Of a stretch of 17,869 nt of DNA, positions 6,557-13,705 are shown one piece after another. Each line of letters starts with the position of its first letter. Positions within the stretch are counted from its first letter, which is position 1. The notes below the pieces were generated by a model. That model searched no databases. It had not been told where the DNA came from and saw nothing but the letters and a program-made list of their open reading frames with translations. The translations under genes and the position numbers were made by a program. Where the stretch lies: the NCBI GenBank assembly GCA_946481225.1, contig CAMLNJ010000007.1, positions 1-17,869 of the forward strand, written 5' to 3'. The stretch comes from an uncultured Verrucomicrobiota bacterium (GTDB lineage Bacteria > Verrucomicrobiota > Verrucomicrobiae > Opitutales > Opitutaceae).

Positions 6557-8830
6557 TCAGGGCGCGATGGCGATCTGGTCGAGGTTGGCGAGGTCCTGGC
6601 CGTTGGATTCGAAGCGGATCGTGTTGCCCGCGCCGGCGGCGAGGGTGACGGGGACGTTCATCGTGGTCCAGGTGGTCCAGCTTCCGGTGGGGGTGAAGGT
6701 GATGTTTTGGGCTGCGCCGTTGACCAGGAGGCGGCCGGTGCGGGAGGTGGTGATGCCGAGGGCGAAGCGGATCGTCAGCGTGGCCGCGCCGCCGGCGCCA
6801 CCGCCGTCGATGCCGGAGAACTGGAGGTAGCCGCCGGTGGTGGGGAAGTTGGCGAAGCCGGTGCCGTTGAAGCCGGCGTTGTTGCTGTCGATCGTGACGC
6901 CGCCGCCGTAGGTGGCGGACTCGGATTGGAGGGTGACGGCCGGGATGCCGGCGGGCACGGCGGGCGTGGTTTTCACGAGCACGCCCAGGGTTTGCGTCCA
7001 AGTGCTGCCGTCGCCGTCGGTGACGGTAAAGTCGAAGCGCGCGCGGCCGGCGTAGTTGAGCGTGGGGGTGAAGACGGCGGTGTAGCCGTTGGGTTGGAGG
7101 GCGACGGTGCCGTTGCTGATGTTGGCGAAGGAGAAGGTGACTGGGGCCTTCACGAAGCCGCGGACGTAACGGCGAAGGTCGACGCTGAGCGTGGAGGGGG
7201 TGCCGGTGATGTTGCGGTTGATGGCGGCGTGGGGGATGGCCTTGAAGTGGAGATATTCTTCGAGGCGGGTGTATCCGGCGGGCGTGTTGGCGGGCATGAA
7301 GCTCAGGCCGGAGAGGAGGCCGCCGGAGTTGGGCAGGGCGGTGTTGTGGTCCTGGGTGGAGACGGCCCAGCCGAGGGCGCTTTCCCAGTAGTCGGGCATG
7401 CCGTCCAGATCGGCGTCGGCGGGGGCGGCGGCGGAGTTGAGGGTGCCAAAGCCGTTGTTCGTGATGTTGTAGGGGGCCTGGGCGAGGAGGGCTTCGCCGG
7501 AGGAAGGCGTGTCGTTGGCATCGAGCGGCGAGTCTTTCGCGACGAGGATGCTCTGCTGGTTTTCGACGCTGGTGATGAGGAGCGAGTCGAGTTCGTCGCG
7601 AAGGTTGCCGGAGTAGGTTGCGTCGAGGCGGAGCGGGCCGGCGGCCGAGAGGACCTTTTTGTAGGCGGTGAGCGGCGCGTCGATGACGACGGCGGCCGTG
7701 CCGGTGGCGCCGGTGAAGGCGGAGGCGGACTGGCTGTAGCTGACGGTGCCGGGGGTGCTGCCTGCGTTGGGGTAGGGTTGGCCGGCGACGATGGAGTAGC
7801 CCTTGTTGGTGCCGTCGAGCAGGCCGTTGGCGTTCGAGTCGTGGAGGCAGTTGTCGAGGTAGAGGGCGAAGTTGGGCAGGCCGTTGTCGCCGATGCGGGC
7901 CTTGGAAAGGGCGGTGTTGTCGACGCCGAACTGGTGGTCGGGGATCGAGATGAAGTAGTTGCCGCGGACGTTGGCCTTCCAGTTCACGTTGGACTGGGAG
8001 TCGCCCATGATGAAGCCCTCGGTGCGCCAGTGGAAGGTGACGTTGTTGATCCACTCGAGCAGGCCGTAGGGTCGGGCCTTGGGGTTTCGGGTGCGGTGGT
8101 GGGCCCAGAGCGAGTGGTGGCAGGTGCCGTCCTGGAGGTCCCAGAGGCCGCCGGCGTTGTGGCGCTCCATGCCCCACGAGCTCGTCGAATACTGCATGGT
8201 GAAGTTGTCGAGCGAGCTGTTGAAAAAGGAGATGTTCTCGTCGGTGCTGAACATCAGGGAGACGTGGTCGACGATGCTGTTGGTGGCGCTGCTATCGAGG
8301 TTGAGGCAGTCGCCGGCGCCGCCGTATTTGCCGTGGCGGATACGAATGTGGCGGATCACCTGGTTGTTGCCGGTGAGGAGGATGCGGCCGTCCTTGAGGC
8401 CGATGCCGTCGCCGGGGGCGGTCTGGCCGGCGATGGTGATCTTGTTTTGGACGAGGCGGACGGTCTTGTTGCCGGTGTTGGAATTGTTGGCGATGGGGAT
8501 GTAGCCGCTGACGGCGAAGACAATGGTGCGACCGGAGGCGGGGGCGTTTTGGATGCCGTAGTTGAGCGAGCCGGCGCCGGAGCTGGCGAGGTTGGTGACG
8601 ACATAGACATCGCCGCCGCGGCCGCCGGTGGCGTAGGCGCCGAAGCCTTGGGCGCCGGGGAAGGCGGGGATCTGGGCGCGGGCGGCGGTGGCGGCGAGCG
8701 AGGCGGCGGCGAGGGCGGCGAGCAGGCGGAGCGAGCGGCTGGCCGCGGGCGATTCGGAGCGGGGGAAAACGCCGGCGGCGGGGCGAGGCGCGGACGACGG
8801 GCGGGGGTTTGTGGTTTTTTGGGTGTTCAT
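6557..8830 (-). CDS. Secreted pectate-lyase-like protein (PL1-type beta-helix) with cadherin-like and CBM35/CBM6-like modules
   Basis: The protein has 757 residues, starting at the ATG at 8830; the frame extends to 9001 but that part runs through the promoter region. A long basic n-region precedes a hydrophobic signal core (33-50) with cleavage near AARA/Q53. Residues 55-350 form a right-handed beta-helix of pectate lyase type: PGAQGFGAYATGGRGGDVYVV at 58-78, NNQVIRHIRIRHG at 155-167, IVDHVSLMFSTDEN at 186-199 (likely calcium-binding carboxylates D188, D197, E198) and HHRTRNP at 244-250, where R246 or R248 is the likely catalytic arginine. DADLDGMPDYWE (472-483) is a typical calcium-loop linker. 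Residues 548-620 read as an Ig/cadherin-like domain, and 633-757 as a CBM35/CBM6-type jelly roll. Expected role: calcium-dependent beta-elimination of polygalacturonate outside the cell or in the periplasm. Divergent from the DUF5060 glycosidase, probably sharing regulation. The exact PL subfamily is not settled. Confidence 0.9.
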   Translation of the reverse strand: MNTQKTTNPRPSSAPRPAAGVFPRSESPAASRSLRLLAALAAASLAATAARAQIPAFPGAQGFGAYATGGRGGDVYVVTNLASSGAGSLNYGIQNAPASGRTIVFAVSGYIPIANNSNTGNKTVRLVQNKITIAGQTAPGDGIGLKDGRILLTGNNQVIRHIRIRHGKYGGAGDCLNLDSSATNSIVDHVSLMFSTDENISFFNSSLDNFTMQYSTSSWGMERHNAGGLWDLQDGTCHHSLWAHHRTRNPKARPYGLLEWINNVTFHWRTEGFIMGDSQSNVNWKANVRGNYFISIPDHQFGVDNTALSKARIGDNGLPNFALYLDNCLHDSNANGLLDGTNKGYSIVAGQPYPNAGSTPGTVSYSQSASAFTGATGTAAVVIDAPLTAYKKVLSAAGPLRLDATYSGNLRDELDSLLITSVENQQSILVAKDSPLDANDTPSSGEALLAQAPYNITNNGFGTLNSAAAPADADLDGMPDYWESALGWAVSTQDHNTALPNSGGLLSGLSFMPANTPAGYTRLEEYLHFKAIPHAAINRNITGTPSTLSVDLRRYVRGFVKAPVTFSFANISNGTVALQPNGYTAVFTPTLNYAGRARFDFTVTDGDGSTWTQTLGVLVKTTPAVPAGIPAVTLQSESATYGGGVTIDSNNAGFNGTGFANFPTTGGYLQFSGIDGGGAGGAATLTIRFALGITTSRTGRLLVNGAAQNITFTPTGSWTTWTTMNVPVTLAAGAGNTIRFESNGQDLANLDQIAIAP

Positions 8831-8952
8831 GTTCGGGGAGGGAAAGCGTGAACGGGGTGAACGAATGGCCGCCCTGGTCGGGCGAGGGAAAGGGGTGCGC
8901 CGGGAAAGGCGGGGATCCGGGCGCGGGAGGAACCGAGCGGGCCGGGGTGGGG

Positions 8953-9012
8953 CGTAAACAGCGACCAATGCGCGCATTGTAGAGCAGTGCGCGGTTTGCA
9001 TTGTTGTTTACG
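8953..9012. promoter_or_regulatory. Nested palindromic operator in the lyase/glycosidase divergent promoter
   Basis: A 14-base perfect palindrome, caatgcgcgcattg (8966-8979), lies inside a larger inverted repeat with arms cgtaaaca (8953-8960) and tgtttacg (9005-9012). A further half-site, gcattg, occurs at 8998-9003. On the minus strand the palindrome overlaps TACAAT (8981-8976), a good -10 hexamer for the lyase gene, although no good -35 was found. This fits repressor control of both divergent genes; the alternating TGCGCGCA centre would suit a LacI- or GntR-type protein, but the binder is unknown. The rest of the 278-base gap (8831-9108) is a C/T-rich leader. Confidence 0.55.
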
Positions 9013-9108
9013 AAAGGCGCGGGTGCCGGAGCCTATCGAACGGTCCGAGCGGCGGGAATTTGCCGGGGGCGCAAAAGAGGCTGTTTTCCGATCCGGCCTC
9101 GCCTGCCC

Positions 9109-10725
9109 ATGATTTCACCGCGCCGCGTCTTTTGGTTTTCCGCGAGCTTGATCGTCTTCGCCCTTCGGCTCGGAGCCGGGACGGGGCGCGTCGAGCAGTG
9201 GGATGTGTTCGAGCTCGAGCTGCGCGGGCCGGCGGAGGGGAATCCGTTCACGGAGGTGGAGGTCTCGGCGCGGTTCACCGACGGGACGCGGAGCGTGGAG
9301 GCGGAGGGCTTTTACGACGGCGAAGGCGTTTACCGGGTGCGCTTCATGCCGGAGGCGGCGGGGAAGTGGAGCTATCGCACCGCGAGCAATCGCGCCGAGC
9401 TGGCGGGACGCGAGGGGGAGTTTTTCGTGACGCCGCCCTCGCCGGGCAACCACGGGCCGGTGCGGGTGGCGCGTGAGCATCATTTCGCCTACGCGGACGG
9501 CACGCCGTTCCGGCCGGTCGGCACGACGATCTACGGCTGGATGCACCGTTCCGAGGAGTTGCGCGAGCAGACCTTGCGCACGCTGGCGGCGTCGCCCTTC
9601 AACAAGGCGCGCATGCTGCTGTTGCCGCAGGATTTCCCGGCGGATCAGGCGCCGCCGCCGGTGTTCGCCTTCGAGGGTCGGCCGCCCGCGGACTGGAATC
9701 TCGCGCGGTTCAATCCGGCGTTTTTCCGGCATGTGGAAGCGTGCATCCGGCGGCTACGAGAGCTGGGGGTGGAGTGCGATCTGATCCTGTTTCATCCCTA
9801 TGGGAAAATGTGGGGCATGGATCACATGGACGCGGCGGGCGACGACCGTTACGTGCGGCAGGTGGTGGCGCGCTTCGCGGCGTTTCGGAACATCTGGTGG
9901 TCGCTTGCCAACGAATACGACTTCCTGCGCTGGAAGCGGACGGAGGACTGGGATCGGATGCTCCGGCTCGTGCAGCGGGCGGATCCCTCCGCGCACCTGC
10001 GCTCCATCCATAACGGGACGAATATCTACAACCACACGCAGCCCTGGGTGACGCACGCGAGCATCCAGTGCGGGGCGGCGGTGGAGGAGGCGGGGCGGGC
10101 GGAGTTGTTTCGCAGCGCGTTCCGGAAGCCCGTGGTGTATGACGAAGTCAAATACGAGGGAAACGTCGAGATGCGCTGGGGGCGGCTCGACGGGCGGGAG
10201 ATGACGCACCGTTTCTGGACGGGGACGGTGGCGGGCGCCTACGTCGGCCATGGCGAGTGTCTGCGGGCCGGCGGCGACCGGGAGGCGACTTGGATATCGC
10301 GGGGCGGCGAACTGCGCGGAGAGAGCCCGGCGCGGATCGCCTTTTTGAGGAGGATCCTCGAAGAGGGGCCGACCGAGGGGATAGATCCGATCGACAAGTG
10401 GCAGCCGCCGTCGGGCATGGGCGGGCGGCCGGGGAGTTATTACCTGCTCTATTTTGGCCGTGAGGCGCCGACGGAGTGGGCCTTCGAGCTCTATAAGAAC
10501 GGGCTTCGCGAGGGTATGCGGTTCCAGGTGGAGGTGATCGACACGTGGGAAATGAGCGTCAGCCCGGTCGAGGGCGTTTTTGTCACGAAGAAGAAGGACT
10601 CTTACACTTACGTGGACGCGGAGCGGCGCGTGGTGGCGCTGCTGGGAAAGCCGGGGATCGCGCTTCGCATCCGCCGCGTGGACGGGGATGCGGACGGGTC
10701 TGCGCTCGAATCGTCCGACGAGTAA
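9109..10725 (+). CDS. Secreted glycoside hydrolase with DUF5060, DUF4038-type barrel and DUF5605-like C-terminus
   Basis: The protein has 538 residues from the ATG at 9109, chosen because it opens a signal peptide (1-24, SASLIVFALRLGAG core); the frame is open back to 9001 but crosses the operator. Residues 28-108 match the DUF5060 beta-sandwich (EQWDVFELELRG, GEGVYRVRFMPEAAGKWSYR). Residues 120-430 form a TIM barrel of the DUF4038/apiosidase-like class: WWSLANEYDF (263-272) gives the likely acid/base E269 and VVYDEVKYEG (342-351) the likely nucleophile E346. Residues 440-525 resemble DUF5605. Known: relatives include GH140 apiosidases that act on rhamnogalacturonan II and other putative pectin or hemicellulose glycosidases. 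Inferred: exo- or endo-hydrolysis of a plant side chain; apiose specificity cannot be read from sequence alone. The gene is divergent from the pectate-lyase-like gene and followed by a terminator hairpin. Confidence 0.9.
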   Translation: MISPRRVFWFSASLIVFALRLGAGTGRVEQWDVFELELRGPAEGNPFTEVEVSARFTDGTRSVEAEGFYDGEGVYRVRFMPEAAGKWSYRTASNRAELAGREGEFFVTPPSPGNHGPVRVAREHHFAYADGTPFRPVGTTIYGWMHRSEELREQTLRTLAASPFNKARMLLLPQDFPADQAPPPVFAFEGRPPADWNLARFNPAFFRHVEACIRRLRELGVECDLILFHPYGKMWGMDHMDAAGDDRYVRQVVARFAAFRNIWWSLANEYDFLRWKRTEDWDRMLRLVQRADPSAHLRSIHNGTNIYNHTQPWVTHASIQCGAAVEEAGRAELFRSAFRKPVVYDEVKYEGNVEMRWGRLDGREMTHRFWTGTVAGAYVGHGECLRAGGDREATWISRGGELRGESPARIAFLRRILEEGPTEGIDPIDKWQPPSGMGGRPGSYYLLYFGREAPTEWAFELYKNGLREGMRFQVEVIDTWEMSVSPVEGVFVTKKKDSYTYVDAERRVVALLGKPGIALRIRRVDGDADGSALESSDE

Positions 10726-10732
10726 AAAACAA

Positions 10733-10756
10733 ATGCCGCGCCCGAGGGCGCGGCAT
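10733..10756 (-). terminator. Rho-independent terminator between convergent genes
   Basis: The arms atgccgcgcc (10733-10742) and ggcgcggcat (10747-10756) enclose the loop cgag. On the minus strand the stem is followed by TTGTTTTTTAC (10732 downwards), an excellent T tract, so it terminates the DnaJ-zinc-finger gene. It also lies 8 bases past the stop codon of the plus-strand glycosidase and may act in that direction, but without a T tract there. Confidence 0.85.
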
Positions 10757-10823
10757 CAAGGGGCGGACGACGGAGCCGGAGCTTGGGCGGAGGAATCGCG
10801 TCGGGGGGCTTGTCGGATCTCCC

Positions 10824-11489
10824 TTACGGCTGGACCGGGAAGCGCTGGTCGAGGCGCTCGATCGATTCGGCGGAGAGCTTGCCGAGCGGGATGTCGAAGA
10901 TCTGAAGGTCGGCGAGGCGCAGGACGGTGACCGCGTCTTTTTTGCGGGAGCGGACGACGACTTCGATTTCGCGGCCTTGGAAGTCGGTGAGGACGAGGAG
11001 ATTTTGGCCGCGGACGAAGGTGCGCTCGCCTTCGCAGGTGGGGCATTTGTCGGTTCCTTTGCAGGTGCGGCAGGCGACGCGGCCGGATCCCTGGCAGATG
11101 GTGCAGCGGCCGCGGAGGACGGGTTCGCCTTTGTTCATCTCGACGAGTTCGCCGGCGTGGTCGCGACTGAAATGGGCGATCTCCTTTTTGCCCTTCACCT
11201 TGTATTCGTAGGGGAACCAGAGCTTCTCGGCGTCGGCCTCGGTTTGGCCCTCGATCGTGCGCTTGGTCCAGCCGGGGGCGTCGGGCTTGAGGCAGGTGGC
11301 GGGGCAGGAAGCCTGGCCTTCCTTGCAGTCGCGGAGCGGGCAATGGCCGTCGCCGCGGCAGGTGGGGCAGGCGACGGATTCGCCGTCCTTGGCCGCGAAG
11401 CCGGGGAGCGGGAAGCCGAGGGCCAGGCCGAAGGCGAGAAGGCAGAGAAACCGGGACACCGGTCGGAGGGAGAGCGAGGGGAGGCGCAT
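10824..11489 (-). CDS. Secreted DnaJ-type zinc-finger (CxxCxGxG) protein without J domain
   Basis: The protein has 221 residues from the ATG at 11489; a further 14 residues are possible from 11531, but the chosen start opens directly onto a signal peptide (1-32, LCLLAFGLALGFPLPGFA core). The mature part has two cysteine clusters. Residues 41-66 contain CPTCRGDG plus C50, C55, C62 and C66. Residues 129-152 contain CTICQGSG, CRTC and CPTCEGE, closely matching the repeats of the DnaJ zinc-binding domain. About 60 residues lie between the clusters, and the C-terminal 60 residues (about 162-221) form a beta-rich tail (VLTDFQGREIEVVVRSRKKDAVTVLR). No HPD-bearing J domain is present. Known: DnaJ-type fingers bind zinc and unfolded protein or act in thiol chemistry. 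Inferred: an extracytoplasmic zinc-finger protein, perhaps a chaperone-like or redox factor; function is unknown. It is the last gene before the terminator and may be transcribed alone. Confidence 0.82.
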   Translation of the reverse strand: MRLPSLSLRPVSRFLCLLAFGLALGFPLPGFAAKDGESVACPTCRGDGHCPLRDCKEGQASCPATCLKPDAPGWTKRTIEGQTEADAEKLWFPYEYKVKGKKEIAHFSRDHAGELVEMNKGEPVLRGRCTICQGSGRVACRTCKGTDKCPTCEGERTFVRGQNLLVLTDFQGREIEVVVRSRKKDAVTVLRLADLQIFDIPLGKLSAESIERLDQRFPVQP

Positions 11490-11618
11490 GGGGGAGAGAG
11501 CGGTTGCACTCCATGACGCGTCTCCCGGCAAGCCCGGAGCAAGATCCGGGGCGTGTTTTCAAGCCGGGCGGGAGGTCCGGGCGTCGCCCGGTTCCGGGGC
11601 GGAGGCGTGAACCTCAAT

Positions 11619-11769
11619 CTGGCGATAGCCCCGGCGAAAGATCGCGCAAGGTGCTGAATCGGACGGTGATTGCAGCGAGCCGAAGGCGCACCTGGAAGGT
11701 GCGTCGAGCGGTCGATGCGATCAGCAGATGATCAGCAGGTTGTGCGAGATGAGTCGTGGCTATCGCCGG
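11619..11769. ncRNA. Candidate structured RNA or folded repeat element of about 150 nt
   Basis: Nested complementary segments make one long interrupted hairpin. The closing stem is ggcgatagcc (11621-11630) with ggctatcgcc (11758-11767), extendable by a G-U and a C-G pair. Inside, cgca (11645-11648) pairs with tgcg (11743-11746); tgctgaatc (11652-11660) can pair with either of two direct copies of gatcagcag (11719-11727, 11730-11738); partial pairing brings 11672-11681 against 11710-11718; the tip is an 8-bp hairpin (11685-11692 with 11698-11705, 5-nt loop). The strand is not determined. It could be a small RNA, a 3'-UTR or leader structure, or a MITE-like palindromic element. I do not recognise a known family. 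Confidence 0.35.
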
Positions 11770-11822
11770 CTTTAGGGTGGAAGACCGACCCCGACGGGAT
11801 CGCGTCCGGGCGGGTTTTATCG

Positions 11823-11846
11823 GGCCGGAGTCCGGCCGCGGCCGGA
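11823..11846 (-). terminator. Overlapping alternative hairpins downstream of the GTP cyclohydrolase gene
   Basis: The segments ggccgga (11823-11829), tccggcc (11831-11837) and ggccgga (11840-11846) allow two mutually exclusive pairings; tccggccgcggccgga (11831-11846) is a perfect 16-base palindrome. They lie 44-67 bases past the stop codon of the minus-strand gene and are followed on that strand by CGATAAAA rather than a T tract. Termination or 3'-end stabilisation is possible. Confidence 0.35.
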
Positions 11847-11889
11847 GGTTTCGGCGCCGATCTTCGGCCGCGTGGTCCCGGGCCGGCGA

Positions 11890-13467
11890 TCAATCCGCGA
11901 CGGTCTCGTCGTCGAGGAAGATCCATTTCTCGACGTCGAACTTCTGGCGGTTGAGGGCCTCGGCGTATTCGGGTTTCCTTACGAGGCTGCCGGGGCCGTT
12001 CATCACCATCTGGATCTTTTCGTTGGGGATGTGGTGCTTCAGCAGGACGAAGGAGGCGTCGTAGTCGCGGCTGTCGTAGCCGATGCCGAGCTTGCGGTAG
12101 GCCTCGTTGGAGCTGAGGGCCTGGCCGTTTTCCGTCATCATGCGGTCGGCCGCGTAGGCGCCGAAGCCGGCGCCTCGGCCGTCGTTGTAGACGAGCAGCA
12201 TGGCGCCGACGCCGTAGCCGACGATGTGTTTCACGGACTGCTTCATCTTGTCGCGGTTCTCGACCTGGCGGAGCGGGAAGCGGTTGAAGAGCGACTCGGA
12301 GTGGACGCGGACGACGGGGATGTCGTGGATGCGGGGGTGCCCGTGGGTGAGGACGACGAAGTCCTGCGAGGTCACGATGTCGTAGTAGACGTGGACGCGA
12401 AACCAGTAGGGCGTGGTGATGAGGTCGAGGATGGGGTCGTCGGGCTGCAGCTTCCGGTGCGCGGAGAGCGCCTCGGGGTTGATCGTGACGAAGAAACGGT
12501 TGTCGCGAATGAGGCGGTAGCCGCGCACGAGGGGATTGGCGCCGGCCATGTAGCGCTCGATGCGGTCCTTGCCGAAGAGTTCGCGGAACTGGAGCTCGGA
12601 GAGGAGGATGTCGTTGTCCACCGGCTTCATCGGGAGGAAGTAGCTGGCGGAGTAGATGAAGCGCTTGGCCTCCGGGAGGGCGTGGGGGCGGAACGGCTTT
12701 ACGGGCTCGGGGGGGAGGGCGCGCTTTACCGTGGACTCGGTGGGGCGCTTGAGGATGTGGCCGCCGGCGGCCTTCGAGGTCAGGTAGGCGAGGTTGAAGG
12801 GCGAGGGCTCGAACTCGAGGGTTTCGGTGCCGACGACGGAGAGTCCTTGGGCGCGGAGGGCCTCGACTTTGTCGGGGTTGTTGGTGAGGACGATCCAGGA
12901 GGCTCTTATGCCGAGCAGGTAGCAGATGTGGGAGATGTTCTCGTAGTTGCGGTGGTCTTTTTCGAGGCCCATCGCGGCGTAGGCGGCGAAGGTGGAGACC
13001 TGGTCGAGGGAGGCTTGGACGAGCATGCGGTCGCGGGCCTTGCCGACGTAGCCGACGCCGCGGCCTTCCTGGAGGAGGTAGAAGAGGACGCCGTTGCCCT
13101 TTTCGGCGATGACCTTGAAGGCGCCTTCGAGCTGCTGGACGCAGTCGCAATCGCAGCCCTGGAGGGTCTCGGAAGTGACGCAGCTGGAGTGGAGGCGGGT
13201 GTAGAGGGTGGAGGCGGTGGTGACGTCGCCGTGGGCGAGGGCGATGATGTAGTGCTTGTCGATGATGTCCTGGAAAACGTAGGCGCGGAAGAGGCCGAAG
13301 ACGGTGTCGAGGACGCAGTTGGCGATGTAGAGCGTGGTGGCGTAGAGGGGCCGCTCCTCGAGCGAGGTGGGCTTGAGGATGGCGCCGGTGGCGTGCTGGA
13401 GCTCGCGGACGAGGCCGGCGAACTCGGGGGGGACGGCGCTGGTGGGATCGAAGGTGGCGGCGGACAT
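11890..13467 (-). CDS. Tandem GTP cyclohydrolase II-like protein (second copy degenerate)
   Basis: The protein has 525 residues, against about 200 for a single GTP cyclohydrolase II. The first copy (about 20-235) has the full signature: RLHSSC (91-96), zinc cysteines C96, C107 and C109 with the canonical +11/+2 spacing (an extra C105 is present), QEGRGVGY with R136, D171-x-R-x-Y, and LTNNPDK (194-200). It should open the GTP imidazole ring, the first step of riboflavin synthesis or a related purine-derived pathway. The second copy (about 300-500) aligns with the same landmarks: RVHSES (387-392), NDGRGAGF (428-435), DSRDY (465-469). All three zinc positions are replaced (S392, E403, R405), so it is probably not catalytic as a zinc enzyme. 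No DHBP synthase domain is present, and no other riboflavin gene is in the window, so the symbol ribA is not assigned. The neighbour upstream is a purine permease 238 bases away on the same strand. Confidence 0.88.
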   Translation of the reverse strand: MSAATFDPTSAVPPEFAGLVRELQHATGAILKPTSLEERPLYATTLYIANCVLDTVFGLFRAYVFQDIIDKHYIIALAHGDVTTASTLYTRLHSSCVTSETLQGCDCDCVQQLEGAFKVIAEKGNGVLFYLLQEGRGVGYVGKARDRMLVQASLDQVSTFAAYAAMGLEKDHRNYENISHICYLLGIRASWIVLTNNPDKVEALRAQGLSVVGTETLEFEPSPFNLAYLTSKAAGGHILKRPTESTVKRALPPEPVKPFRPHALPEAKRFIYSASYFLPMKPVDNDILLSELQFRELFGKDRIERYMAGANPLVRGYRLIRDNRFFVTINPEALSAHRKLQPDDPILDLITTPYWFRVHVYYDIVTSQDFVVLTHGHPRIHDIPVVRVHSESLFNRFPLRQVENRDKMKQSVKHIVGYGVGAMLLVYNDGRGAGFGAYAADRMMTENGQALSSNEAYRKLGIGYDSRDYDASFVLLKHHIPNEKIQMVMNGPGSLVRKPEYAEALNRQKFDVEKWIFLDDETVAD

Positions 13468-13705
13468 TTAAAGCGTGGAGCGAGGAGCGGGGAGCTTGGA
13501 GCCGGAGGAAGCGGGCGGGGTGTTGTTTTTAGCCACGGAGGACAGAGAGCTCGGACACAGAGAGCACGGAGGAAAAGGCGGGAGAGCGGAAGAGGCGGTC
13601 CAAGAGGAAGTAGAGGTGCGGGCTTTAAAGAGACACAAGACCGGCAAAAGGGCAGCTTTGGTGCGGGATTGGTGATGCGGTTCCGTGGTCTTTCGCGGGG
13701 CGGGC
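13468..13705. repeat. Intergenic region with purine-rich and CACGGAGG-type imperfect repeats
   Basis: The 238 bases between the permease and GTP cyclohydrolase genes contain two low-complexity elements. At 13473-13508 there is a GGAGC-rich run (ggagcgaggagcggggagc) directly upstream of the cyclohydrolase start. At 13527-13575 there are imperfect direct units (agccacggaggacagagag, then ggacacagagagcacggagg) with a typical ACAGAG/CACGGAGG pattern that I associate with dispersed intergenic repeats in Verrucomicrobiota and related phyla. No gene is supported. The promoter for the cyclohydrolase, if separate from the permease, must lie here. Confidence 0.5.

Larger units (their letters stand above)
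11490..11889. other. 400-base gene-free region between the GTP cyclohydrolase and zinc-finger genes
   Basis: No credible reading frame was found here. The region contains, left to right: leader sequence of the zinc-finger gene; a small hairpin ccgggc/gcccgg (about 11579-11593); a long imperfect hairpin at 11619-11769; and overlapping GC-rich hairpins at 11823-11846 just downstream of the GTP cyclohydrolase stop. Both flanking genes are on the minus strand, so this is a 3' region followed by a promoter region. Confidence 0.7.

Noticed and set aside
6482..8851. Long plus-strand frame opposite the pectate-lyase-like gene
   Set aside because: Composition is Gly/Val/Ala/Glu-biased with no domain; it is the antisense of a well-supported gene.
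8831..9001. 57-residue extension of the pectate-lyase-like protein
   Set aside because: Pro/Arg-rich, lies before the signal peptide and crosses the operator/promoter region.
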